Shown here in pieces: positions 47,601-55,225 of a stretch of DNA of 64,000 nucleotides. The position numbers and the translations under genes were made by a program. Positions within the stretch are counted from its first letter, which is position 1. The number at the start of each line of letters is the position of its first letter. Source of the DNA: an uncultured Gemella sp. GTDB lineage: Bacteria > Bacillota > Bacilli > Staphylococcales > Gemellaceae. The notes beneath the pieces were generated by a model. It ran no database searches. It had not been told where the DNA came from and saw only the letters and a program-made list of their open reading frames with translations. The DNA lies in assembly GCA_900555985.1 (NCBI GenBank), contig USNF01000001.1, positions 124,001-188,000 on the forward strand, in the 5' to 3' direction.

Positions 47601-48801
47601 CATTAATATATTCAATGTCGTGTTTTAAATGACCTGTTTTGCTACCACCAGCAAAATATTCCATGCCTGGCGATAATGTACCAGCTTTAACAGTAAAATC
47701 AATGCCTTTGCCAATACTTTGTTCCATTAAGCCACGGACATTAAGTATTTTACCAGGAAGAGAATCTGCTACAAAATTACCTACTTCATAACCTAATTGA
47801 TTTAATCCAGCTTTAGAATAAACACCACCGTATTTATCAACTTTAATATCATGAGAGATATTCATTGATAATAAGGCTTTTCGTTCCGCCTCTGGCAATG
47901 TTTGTAGATGTTTATTCATTTCATCGATTAGATTAACATTTTGGTAAATAGGATTACCTAATTCATTTTCAGCAGTTTTAACTGCATAATTAAGATTATC
48001 AAATTTTTCTGGGTGAGCAAGAACATCACCTACAGATATATCGCCTTTTTTAGCTGTGCCAAATCTGCTATTTAATTGAGTTGTACTACTTAATAGTTTT
48101 GCTTTTTCATTTTGTTGCTTAATTAAAGCACTTACTTGTTTATTTTTATAAGATTCATCATTGACTCTTTTTAGGTATTCGCTTCTAGCTTCTACCATAA
48201 TTTTATGTTGTTCTTCAGTGAGTTTATGTTTTTTTAACTCATCTAAGAATTCTTTTTCTTCATCTTTTGGTCTAGTAGCAAGTCTATGAGTTCTGATTAA
48301 ATTATTAACTTGATTAAATTGATTTTTTTCAAGATGAGTATATCTATCTAACACTGCATCTGCTGAATCATGAACTGCTTTTGCACCAAAATTAATTTGT
48401 GCATCTTGCGAAGCTGTTTTTCTTAATACTGATGCTTGTGCTATTTTATGAAGCACGGTATTGTCACCAGCACTATGAATGCCTACTCTTTGAGAAGTAT
48501 TATTGAAACCTTTTTTAAAAGCACTATATCTTACAGCAAAATCTCCTGCTGTTAAATCGTCTATTGCTTTAGATGCAATGTTATTTCTAATAGCTGCACG
48601 ACCAGCAACAATTTTATTAGCAATATTCGCTGCTCTAACAGAATTTTGCAATAAGTGTTTGCCACCTTTAAACGCAAGAACAGTTGCGGCACCAACACCT
48701 AATGTAGTTAATGCTTTTGATTTCCATTCATTAGCTTGTTCTTCTCTTGTTCGTTTCTTTTGTAATTCTTGTATTTTACCTAAATCTTCAAAGTATCCCA
48801 T
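44641..48801 (-). CDS. Tape-measure-like giant tail protein, exon 1 (N-terminal 1387 residues)
   Basis: The 5' exon ends at codon 1387 (Gly of SDIYG); reading on through the intron would add 18 unrelated residues and a stop at 44584. The spliced protein has 2076 residues. The N-terminus has a charged helix, then ALTTLGVGAATVLAFKGGKHLL, a Gly/Ala-rich hydrophobic segment. Long helical, Lys/Glu/Ala-rich stretches follow (about 150-260), then mixed domains, with a second Gly/Ala region near 800-870 (GSLLKGIALKRILPG). Its place directly after the two tail-assembly chaperones is the classical position of the tape measure gene, which sets tail length and sits in the tube lumen. No metallopeptidase or lysozyme motif was seen in this exon. 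Confidence 0.65.
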
Positions 48802-48813
48802 ATGTATTTCCTA

Positions 48814-49602
48814 TTAATACCCAGGGCGTAATGCTGGAGACATAGTGTCTACATCACTTTGTTCTAATCCATCAATGCCGTTCGCTAATACATTATCATT
48901 AGCGAATTCTGGGAATTTCTTCAAAAATTCTTCACGTTCTTTTAATTTATCTGGAGTTAATTTATTTTTCTTATCTCCACCACGAATTGTTGTTTGTGAT
49001 TCTTGTTCAAGCTCTTCTTTATGTTTTTTTAATTCTTCTCGTTCTTTAGCTTGTTGTTCTAATGCTAATTTTTCTAAGAATTCATTATATTTTTCTATTT
49101 TAATTCCTTGTAAATTAGAAAGTATCCATTCGGCCCTAGTGTAATATTTAATAGCTTTTTCCATAGGCCAATTTTCTACTTCTTCTAAATCGAAAGAAGG
49201 AAATGCTGATAAAATCATACAATTTAAAATATTATTTTCATCGCTTAAAAAGTTTAATCGTTCGGCGTCTAATATTTCACATAAAGTTTCTTTGTCTGTA
49301 ATCAAAGATGCTTCTAATATTTCTTTACATAATTGTGTAGGAGTACCAGCAGGACAATCATCTAAATCATAGTGTTCTGGATATATTAAACAAGTTTGAA
49401 CAACTAAATTTTCTTTTTCTAATTGAGTAAATTGTTCATCTTCATAAATTGCTTTATATTCAGCTCTACCAAGAACTCTATACAAAAAGAACTCGTTGTC
49501 AATTTTAGACGCAATAATATTTTCATATTGGTCTACATATTTCGCAACGAGTTCCTCTATATTTATTTCTTGGGCTGAATCTTTAGTTTTAGAATCAGCC
49601 AT
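48814..49602 (-). CDS. Tail assembly chaperone 2
   Basis: 262 residues. Residues about 35-115 (DNEFFLYRVLGRAEYKAIY...LVVQTCLIYPEHYDL...TPTQLCKEILEAS) match the layout of the 113-residue protein encoded just upstream (DDIVFRRLKRSEYIAIL...ILRHTIVFPKDVD...LSTVLADEILAKS), so the two are paralogues. After this domain there is a helical part and a charged coiled coil (about 180-215, EKLALEQQAKEREELKKHKEEL). Such pairs bind the tape measure during tail assembly. It starts 5 bases after its partner with GAGGAG upstream, so no frameshift is needed to make it. Confidence 0.7.
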   Translation of the reverse strand: MADSKTKDSAQEINIEELVAKYVDQYENIIASKIDNEFFLYRVLGRAEYKAIYEDEQFTQLEKENLVVQTCLIYPEHYDLDDCPAGTPTQLCKEILEASLITDKETLCEILDAERLNFLSDENNILNCMILSAFPSFDLEEVENWPMEKAIKYYTRAEWILSNLQGIKIEKYNEFLEKLALEQQAKEREELKKHKEELEQESQTTIRGGDKKNKLTPDKLKEREEFLKKFPEFANDNVLANGIDGLEQSDVDTMSPALRPGY

Positions 49603-49607
49603 AAATA

Positions 49608-49949
49608 TTAAAGCTCCTCTGTGTATACGTTAACGAAACCAGATTTTGCTAAAATTTCATCAGCTAATACTGTAGAAAGACCAGCACTTTCTTCAATTAA
49701 AGTGTCTACATCTTTTGGGAAGACAATAGTATGTCTAAGAATAGCTTCTTGACGTTCAAAACTTTTATCTTGTAAATCATCAGCATCAGCAGTGTTTGCT
49801 GTACCAGATTCTTTTAAGATAGCAATATATTCAGAACGTTTTAAGCGACGAAATACGATATCATCGCCATCCAATGTAACGCGGTATACATGTTTAAATT
49901 CTTCCTTCCATTTTTCGATTTGTTCTTTAGAAATTTTATTATTAGCCAT
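49608..49949 (-). CDS. Tail assembly chaperone 1
   Basis: 113 residues: a charged N-terminal helix, then VTLDGDDIVFRRLKRSEYIAIL, a linker, and IVFPKDVDTLIEESAGLSTVLADEILAKSGF. The order of elements and its position between tube-type genes and the tape-measure-like gene are typical of phage tail assembly chaperones. The next gene encodes a longer relative. It is preceded by AAAGGAG. Confidence 0.7.
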   Translation of the reverse strand: MANNKISKEQIEKWKEEFKHVYRVTLDGDDIVFRRLKRSEYIAILKESGTANTADADDLQDKSFERQEAILRHTIVFPKDVDTLIEESAGLSTVLADEILAKSGFVNVYTEEL

Positions 49950-49973
49950 TATAACTAATTCTCCTTTGTAAAA

Positions 49974-50714
49974 TTATTTAATATATCTAATATCTTTAGC
50001 GACAAATGAATATACTTCAGTCACAGGTGCACCTTTAATATTATCTACACTAACTCCGTGATTCGCTTTTATTATTTTAACATCTTCAATAACTATATGT
50101 ACAGTATCACCTGCTGGACTTTTTTGTCCGAACACAACATCTATGTCAAATGTTGGTTTCCATAAGTATGAAAATTTATCAGCTCTATATTCGCCGATGT
50201 CACCATTATCTGTATTATTAGTAATTACATTATCTTGCCATGTATTACGTTCATGAGTAGGTAATGTAATTGTTTTTTGTGATTCAATCAATGGTCGATT
50301 AGATTTTCTAGCAGCATCTAGTATTTGAAATAAATAATTAGGGGATGTAAAACGAATGGCAAATTCACCAGTGATTAAGCGATTACCAATCATAAATTCA
50401 TCGACAGTATATGAATTATATCCATATGCATTTGCTGTTGGTTGGTCAACTATCCAATTTATACCAGATATGTCTTCAACATATTCATTATTAAAATATA
50501 TCTCTGCATCAATACTGGAATAGTATCGTTTTAAATATGCTGAACCTTCTGTAACTTGTGAACTAGAACTTCTAGTTTTTTTATACGATACATTATAAGG
50601 AATATAGACGGGAGTTTTATCTAACTGTTGAATATCAGTTTTAATAATTGACCCTTGTCTAACATATTTAGACATATCGTATGCAGGATAATATTTATTT
50701 TCTGTTGGTTTCAC
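49974..50714 (-). CDS. Tube-like tail protein (third tube paralogue)
   Basis: 246 residues. The N-terminal 80 residues are specific. Residues about 105-135 (FMIGNRLITGEFAIRFTSPNYLFQILD) and the end (VHIVIEDVKIIKANHGVSVDNI...TEVYSFVAKDIRYIK) match the core elements of the tube protein (IAGSLVFTVFDRDALI, and NGFSIDDV...CTFIARRVEYM). It therefore probably has a tube fold and forms a ring at the tube end or the baseplate-tube junction. It starts 2 bases after the stop of the 1082-residue tube-like gene. Confidence 0.6.
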   Translation of the reverse strand: MKPTENKYYPAYDMSKYVRQGSIIKTDIQQLDKTPVYIPYNVSYKKTRSSSSQVTEGSAYLKRYYSSIDAEIYFNNEYVEDISGINWIVDQPTANAYGYNSYTVDEFMIGNRLITGEFAIRFTSPNYLFQILDAARKSNRPLIESQKTITLPTHERNTWQDNVITNNTDNGDIGEYRADKFSYLWKPTFDIDVVFGQKSPAGDTVHIVIEDVKIIKANHGVSVDNIKGAPVTEVYSFVAKDIRYIK

Positions 50715-50716
50715 GA

Positions 50717-53700
50717 TTATGTCTCCTTAATATCATATAAATTAGATGCCCTGAATAAATCATTTTTTATATTACCAAAAAATATAAAACCTGATTTTTT
50801 ATACGTTTCTGTATCGACACAATAATATAAATTGTAGTCATATTCATCGTAACGCAATCGTACTGCATAATCTTTAGATGCTTTATATGTTGATGTAGTA
50901 AAACTACTTGAACCAACATTAAAACCTAATTGTACAATTTCGTAATTATGATTGCCTTTAGGAATATCTACTGATTTATTATAATTATTAATATTAATAG
51001 TTAAACTATTAAATAAATCATAGGCGTAATCAAAGTTAGCGAAATAATGAGTTAATACAATATATAATAACTTATTTTTGTTAACGATAATTGTGTTCGT
51101 ATGAATAATTCTATTTAATATATTCTTAAAGCATTTGTCTACAGATGGAAAAGCATATTGTTTCTCTTCTTCAAGTTCATCCTGAATTAACATTTTTGCT
51201 TCTTGATACGATTCAAAATCGTTTATTTTATTGAGCAGACTGTGAACATATTCTTCTATTTCTAACATAGATTTATTATATTCATAATCATATTGATTTT
51301 CGTCTTCACTATATTTAGTAAAGTCAGATAGTATTATACCATGTTCATCAGCAATATAAAATACTACGTCTCCCATTAAATTATTTTCATATAGATTATA
51401 AATCATATGAGAGCTAGTAACTGGAATGGCTCTATTAAATAAATTATTATTAATAGAATCATATTCTTTGCCGACTAGATATACTGTTTTATCTAAGTTT
51501 TGTAATATATTAAAGTTTTGGATTTCAATCGCAACAGTTTTATTGATAATACCTTCTTCTGCCAACACTCTTGGCACAATTGTATTTTTTACTTCATATT
51601 TTCTTTCATATAAAATACTTTGTTTGTCAGAATCGGATAAACTAATGCCATAGGTAGGAAATGCCGAGTCTGTTACTAGATTAGTATTATCAAATGTCTC
51701 TGATTTATTTTTAGATATTGTTTCATTATCAAATTGATAATGTAATAATCTACCTAAGAAATTTTCATTATTATATAAATCTATATAGTATAAAGTATTT
51801 TCTTTACATTTTAATTCTAATATTTGTTCTTTAATTTTATGTTCAACTATTGTATGAGTTGTTTTATCAATAATATCTATATGAGTGATATTTAGTGGAA
51901 CAGTAATTAGAATTTTATTTTTATTATAAATAATAGACGTATCTTCTAACGCATGATTCATGTTAATAGTTTGGATATTTTCATATCGTTCTGCATTAGA
52001 AATTATATAATAATATGATTGTTTTTCTTCTTCTGTAATATCTTTAATATTTTTATATAAATTAACTAAACTTTCTGTTTTATATAGATTGGGTTTAATT
52101 AATGTATCAGAATTTTCTATTGTGAAATTATCAAGCTCAGAAACATTATGAATATATTTTTTTAATTGCTCAATAAAAAACATAGTAGAGGCTAACATAA
52201 TATAAGTAGCACATTCTGCTGTTGTTTGATTATTTTTATCTTCTGCGTAAAAAATATATAATCCTGGATTTAATAGATTATGAATTTCTATTGTATCAGA
52301 TTCTGTTTCAATACTAAATTCATCTTCTGGGTGTACAGCATCATAATATTTAATAGTTGTGTATCCATTATTAAATTCATTATTTTTAATAAGAACACCG
52401 TCAGGCAATTGTCTAATAAATGTTAATGGATATAAGGTATTAATTTTATTTTTATTTTGAAGTAGTGCTCGCATATCATTTGCAGCATCAATCATATATG
52501 AATTAATATTTTGTTTTTCTTGGCTAAGAATAGCTTCTGCTTTATCTTTACTTAATACTCTATCATTAAGCAAAGCCAATACAGTTTCATTAATAGCATA
52601 TTTGTAAATATTAGGATAGTTAACTGGGATTTGTTTACTAATAGGCAAAAAAGAAATAGCTTTGTTTTTATTTTCTTCTTTTACGTCTTCTTTAAAAATA
52701 ATATCTTCTGTATTAGTTTCAGAAGTTTCTTTTGTTAAAAAATCAGGAGTTAAAACTTCTTTATTCTTAATTTTATTCTTTTTCTTCTCTTCTGATTCAA
52801 TCCATGCGATGACTTCTTTTTGAGCTTCTTCTTGTTCTTTAGCAGTAGCTATTTTAAAGTCGCCCCATTTAATTTTACAACATTCATGTAATACTTTTTG
52901 GAAGTTATCGTCATCAAATTTACCAGCTCTAATATAAGCATCATATGCTTTTTGATATTGTTTTTTGCAAACAATTTTGTTAATTGCTATTTTCTGTTCA
53001 TTAGATTTTTCTTGTTCTTTTTTAGCTTGATTAACAATATCTGGTTTACCAAAATTGATTTGTTGTTGTTGCCACCAATCAGTATTATTAGCATCTGGAA
53101 TATCAAATTTATCCCATTTATTTTGTTCTTGTTTTTGATTTTCTTGTACAGGTTCTTCTTTTTTTATTTTTGGCTTTTTCTTATGATGTTTTAGTAATGC
53201 AATTAAACCAGCTAGACCAGCCGCAATACCAGTAATTCGTTTTGTTTTTAAGTTCCACCAAGAACCTTTTTTCTCATCTTCATCCCATACAATTTCTTCT
53301 AATGAATCCTCTATTGGCTTTTCTTTTTCATTATCATTTTCTTGAGCAGTCAATATTTTGTATGGTCTATCTATAATATTTGAATTAGTCGTTCTTGTTG
53401 TTTCTTCTTCAAGAGTATCTAATTTAGAATATCCAGAACCTAATGAATATCCTTCTTGATTTAAATAATCTATATCTAAGGCAAAAAATTCATATGTATT
53501 TTCTGTATAGAAATCTTCGATGGACATAACCTGTCCTTCATTTACGAATGTAACTCCATACAGTGCTAACCGTGCTTTGTCTCCGTATTCATTAGCCATA
53601 GCTATCGTAATATTAATTGGAGGCAATTCATCACTTAATGCATGAACTTTACCTTTACCTTCTTTTTCTAACCATTTTTCAAGTAATTTCAACATCCAAT

Positions 53701-53965
53701 GTTTATCGAATACTTGAAATACTAATGAGCCAGCTATTGTTCTATTATCATATACATAAGCAATAGCATTCATATTACCGAGAATACGAACTGGCGATTT
53801 TTCATTATGTACCGAATATGAAATTGTTTTAACTGAACCAACCACTCCAGTAACGGCATTCCCACCACTGAGAGGCAATTCAAAAATACATACCATATCC
53901 GTTCCAGAGAAGCTTGTGTACGTATCTACATATTTTGTAGCTATTGTTCTTGCTTCATTTGGCAT
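50717..53965 (-). CDS. Tube-domain protein with long C-terminal extension
   Basis: 1082 residues. Residues 1-180 are a clear tail-tube paralogue: ARTIATKYVDTYTSFSGTDMVC, KTISYSVHNEKSPVRILGN, RTIAGSLVFQVFD and SIEDFYTENTYEFFALDIDYL align with the intron-containing tube gene upstream. A hydrophobic segment follows at about 243-258 (ITGIAAGLAGLIALL), then a Lys/Glu/Gln-rich linker, and a long region with Ig-like units (for example FSIETESDTIEIHNLLNPGLYIFYAEDKNNQTT). It may cap the tube or line its baseplate end, with the extension reaching into the baseplate or interacting with the tape measure. Its role is inferred. Confidence 0.6.
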   Translation of the reverse strand: MPNEARTIATKYVDTYTSFSGTDMVCIFELPLSGGNAVTGVVGSVKTISYSVHNEKSPVRILGNMNAIAYVYDNRTIAGSLVFQVFDKHWMLKLLEKWLEKEGKGKVHALSDELPPINITIAMANEYGDKARLALYGVTFVNEGQVMSIEDFYTENTYEFFALDIDYLNQEGYSLGSGYSKLDTLEEETTRTTNSNIIDRPYKILTAQENDNEKEKPIEDSLEEIVWDEDEKKGSWWNLKTKRITGIAAGLAGLIALLKHHKKKPKIKKEEPVQENQKQEQNKWDKFDIPDANNTDWWQQQQINFGKPDIVNQAKKEQEKSNEQKIAINKIVCKKQYQKAYDAYIRAGKFDDDNFQKVLHECCKIKWGDFKIATAKEQEEAQKEVIAWIESEEKKKNKIKNKEVLTPDFLTKETSETNTEDIIFKEDVKEENKNKAISFLPISKQIPVNYPNIYKYAINETVLALLNDRVLSKDKAEAILSQEKQNINSYMIDAANDMRALLQNKNKINTLYPLTFIRQLPDGVLIKNNEFNNGYTTIKYYDAVHPEDEFSIETESDTIEIHNLLNPGLYIFYAEDKNNQTTAECATYIMLASTMFFIEQLKKYIHNVSELDNFTIENSDTLIKPNLYKTESLVNLYKNIKDITEEEKQSYYYIISNAERYENIQTINMNHALEDTSIIYNKNKILITVPLNITHIDIIDKTTHTIVEHKIKEQILELKCKENTLYYIDLYNNENFLGRLLHYQFDNETISKNKSETFDNTNLVTDSAFPTYGISLSDSDKQSILYERKYEVKNTIVPRVLAEEGIINKTVAIEIQNFNILQNLDKTVYLVGKEYDSINNNLFNRAIPVTSSHMIYNLYENNLMGDVVFYIADEHGIILSDFTKYSEDENQYDYEYNKSMLEIEEYVHSLLNKINDFESYQEAKMLIQDELEEEKQYAFPSVDKCFKNILNRIIHTNTIIVNKNKLLYIVLTHYFANFDYAYDLFNSLTININNYNKSVDIPKGNHNYEIVQLGFNVGSSSFTTSTYKASKDYAVRLRYDEYDYNLYYCVDTETYKKSGFIFFGNIKNDLFRASNLYDIKET

Positions 53966-53991
53966 ATTTTATTTTTTCCTTTTTGTGTAAC

Positions 53992-54032
53992 ATAAAAATA
54001 AAAAAGGTCGAATTTTACTTCAACCTTTTTTA
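53992..54032 (-). terminator. Rho-independent terminator
   Basis: AAAAAGGTTGAA pairs with TTCGACCTTTTTT around a short loop, with T-rich sequence following on the minus strand. It lies just after the tail tube stop and would limit transcription into the 1082-residue gene relative to the abundant tube. Confidence 0.8.
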
Positions 54033-54050
54033 TTACTTTATATTTAGTTA

Positions 54051-54581
54051 TTATTTAGATGCACCAGTTGCACTTGTAGCATCATCTTTTACTGCACGCA
54101 TATATTCTACACGGCGAGCGATGAATGTACAAGCTTTTTCAGAGGAAACATCATCGATAGAGAATCCATTAGATTCATTCAAAATTTCTACGCCGTAAAT
54201 AACTACAGTCGCTTTTTGACCATATTCATTTGCGAAAGAAATAGTGATATCGAATGGAGGAATTTCATCTTCGTATTCTGGTTGTTGAGATTCAACAACA
54301 TTATTAGTAATTTTGTTTGCAGATGTTGCAGTGGCACCACTTACACCTTCCAATGCCATATCAGTCATTTGGCTATCCCATTCTTCAATAGTCATAGCTT
54401 CCATGTTTTTATGAGCACCAAGACGGTGGAATGTTTGTTGTTGTTGGATATGTTCTTTCAAACCTTCGATAAGTGCATCACGGTCAAATACTGTAAATAC
54501 TAAACTGCCAGCAATCCCGCGTTTGCCGCGACTTACAGAGCGAAGTTCAGCGCTACCCATAGTATAAATTGGAGCTTTTTC
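54051..54581 (-). CDS. Tail tube protein, exon 2
   Basis: This exon encodes EKAPIYTMGSAELRS, then RGKRGIAGSLVFTVFDRDALIEGL, a central helix-rich insertion, PPFDITISFANEYGQKATVVIYGVEI and SIDDVSSEKACTFIARRVEYM. The unspliced frame starts only at ATG 54560, which has no ribosome binding site and cuts off conserved sequence. Joining exon 1 (...ISYSVTR) to EKAPIYTMG restores the pattern ISYSV-x-x-EKxP seen in the paralogue at 53965 (ISYSVHNEKSPV). The spliced product would have about 218 residues. It forms the inner tube of the contractile tail. The exact 5' end of this exon (54581 by protein homology) is uncertain by up to about 20 bases. Confidence 0.75.
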   Translation of the reverse strand, partial: EKAPIYTMGSAELRSVSRGKRGIAGSLVFTVFDRDALIEGLKEHIQQQQTFHRLGAHKNMEAMTIEEWDSQMTDMALEGVSGATATSANKITNNVVESQQPEYEDEIPPFDITISFANEYGQKATVVIYGVEILNESNGFSIDDVSSEKACTFIARRVEYMRAVKDDATSATGASK

Positions 54582-55007
54582 CTTTATCTTTAATATAGCT
54601 CGTTACTGCCATATTCGTTTATATATAAAATTATAATATATAAACGCTCTAGGTTTCAATCTAGAGAGGAGACTATTTCTTCACCCTCACCATAATGTGT
54701 TAGGGGCCTACCACTTCGGAGCACTCGCTCCTAACGGTTTTTCAACCGATAGTCGTTTGACCTTCTTATTTCTAAGCTTGGCGACCAAACATCCCTTGTT
54801 AATATCTTTTAGACTTTCGCCATGAGACATCCTTATCGTTGTTTCTGAATTTCTTCACATTCATATGAGTTTCTGATTCTATCTCATATTGTAGTGATAA
54901 GGCTCTTGAGGAGTTACTGGTTTTCAGTAGGTGTCCTGGCTAAATTTCTTTAACCACGGGGCATATTGTTGTAAATATGTAGATAAGCTATTACATATTG
55001 ACTAAAC
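54582..55007 (-). ncRNA. Group I intron without ORF in tail tube gene
   Basis: About 426 bases, full of short hairpins and lacking any sizeable ORF. Read on the minus strand it contains GGUCAAACGACUAU (P7 5' strand, about 54762-54749), a P8-like hairpin GGAGCGAGUGCUCC, then AAAUAGUC (P7 3' strand, about 54678-54671), a P9 hairpin CUCUAG/CUAGAG and a second AU-rich hairpin. The GUUUGGUCGCCAAGC element upstream fits P4-P6. These are hallmarks of phage IA-type introns. An in-frame TAG two codons after exon 1 shows that the gene cannot be read without splicing. Splice sites are not firmly set: a GGGU|U...GCCC P1 would place the 5' site at 55006, whereas protein homology suggests 55008. Confidence 0.8.
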
Positions 55008-55133
55008 CCTTGTAACGGAGTAGCTGATTGCTTGAAGCTCGCCGATGACAGCAGTACCAAATGTGCAAACTATGTCGCACCCGCTGAAAGAAGTATATGT
55101 ATGAGTATATTCTGTTGCAATTGTTCTTGCCAT
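55008..55133 (-). CDS. Tail tube protein, exon 1
   Basis: From the ATG at 55133 (with AAGGAG upstream) the frame reads MARTIATEYTHTYTSFSGCD, IVCTFGTAVIGELQAISYSV and TR, then hits a stop at once. It matches the start of the 1082-residue paralogue (ARTIATKYVDTYTSFSGTDMVC...KTISYSV), showing that it is the genuine N-terminus of the tube protein. It would be missed as a short ORF. It lies directly after the sheath gene, the expected place for the tube gene. Confidence 0.8.
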
Positions 55134-55178
55134 TATTTATGTACTCCTTGTCGTACTAATTTAAAAATGTTAGATAGG

Positions 55179-55201
55179 AGAGGCATAATAATTATGCCTC
55201 T
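55179..55201 (-). terminator. Hairpin between sheath and tube genes (possible attenuator)
   Basis: AGAGGCATAAT pairs perfectly with ATTATGCCTCT around a single base. The U-tract is poor (CCTATC follows), so it may act as an mRNA stabiliser or partial terminator. Confidence 0.5.
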
Positions 55202-55225
55202 TTATATCTATTTATTTTATTACTA

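Noticed and set aside
49600..49620. Programmed frameshift between the two chaperones
   Set aside because: The second gene has its own start and ribosome binding site 5 bases after the first stop, and no slippery heptamer was seen there.
54051..54560. Tail tube gene starting at ATG 54560
   Set aside because: No ribosome binding site, and conserved tube sequence lies upstream of it in frame; the true start is in exon 1 at 55133.
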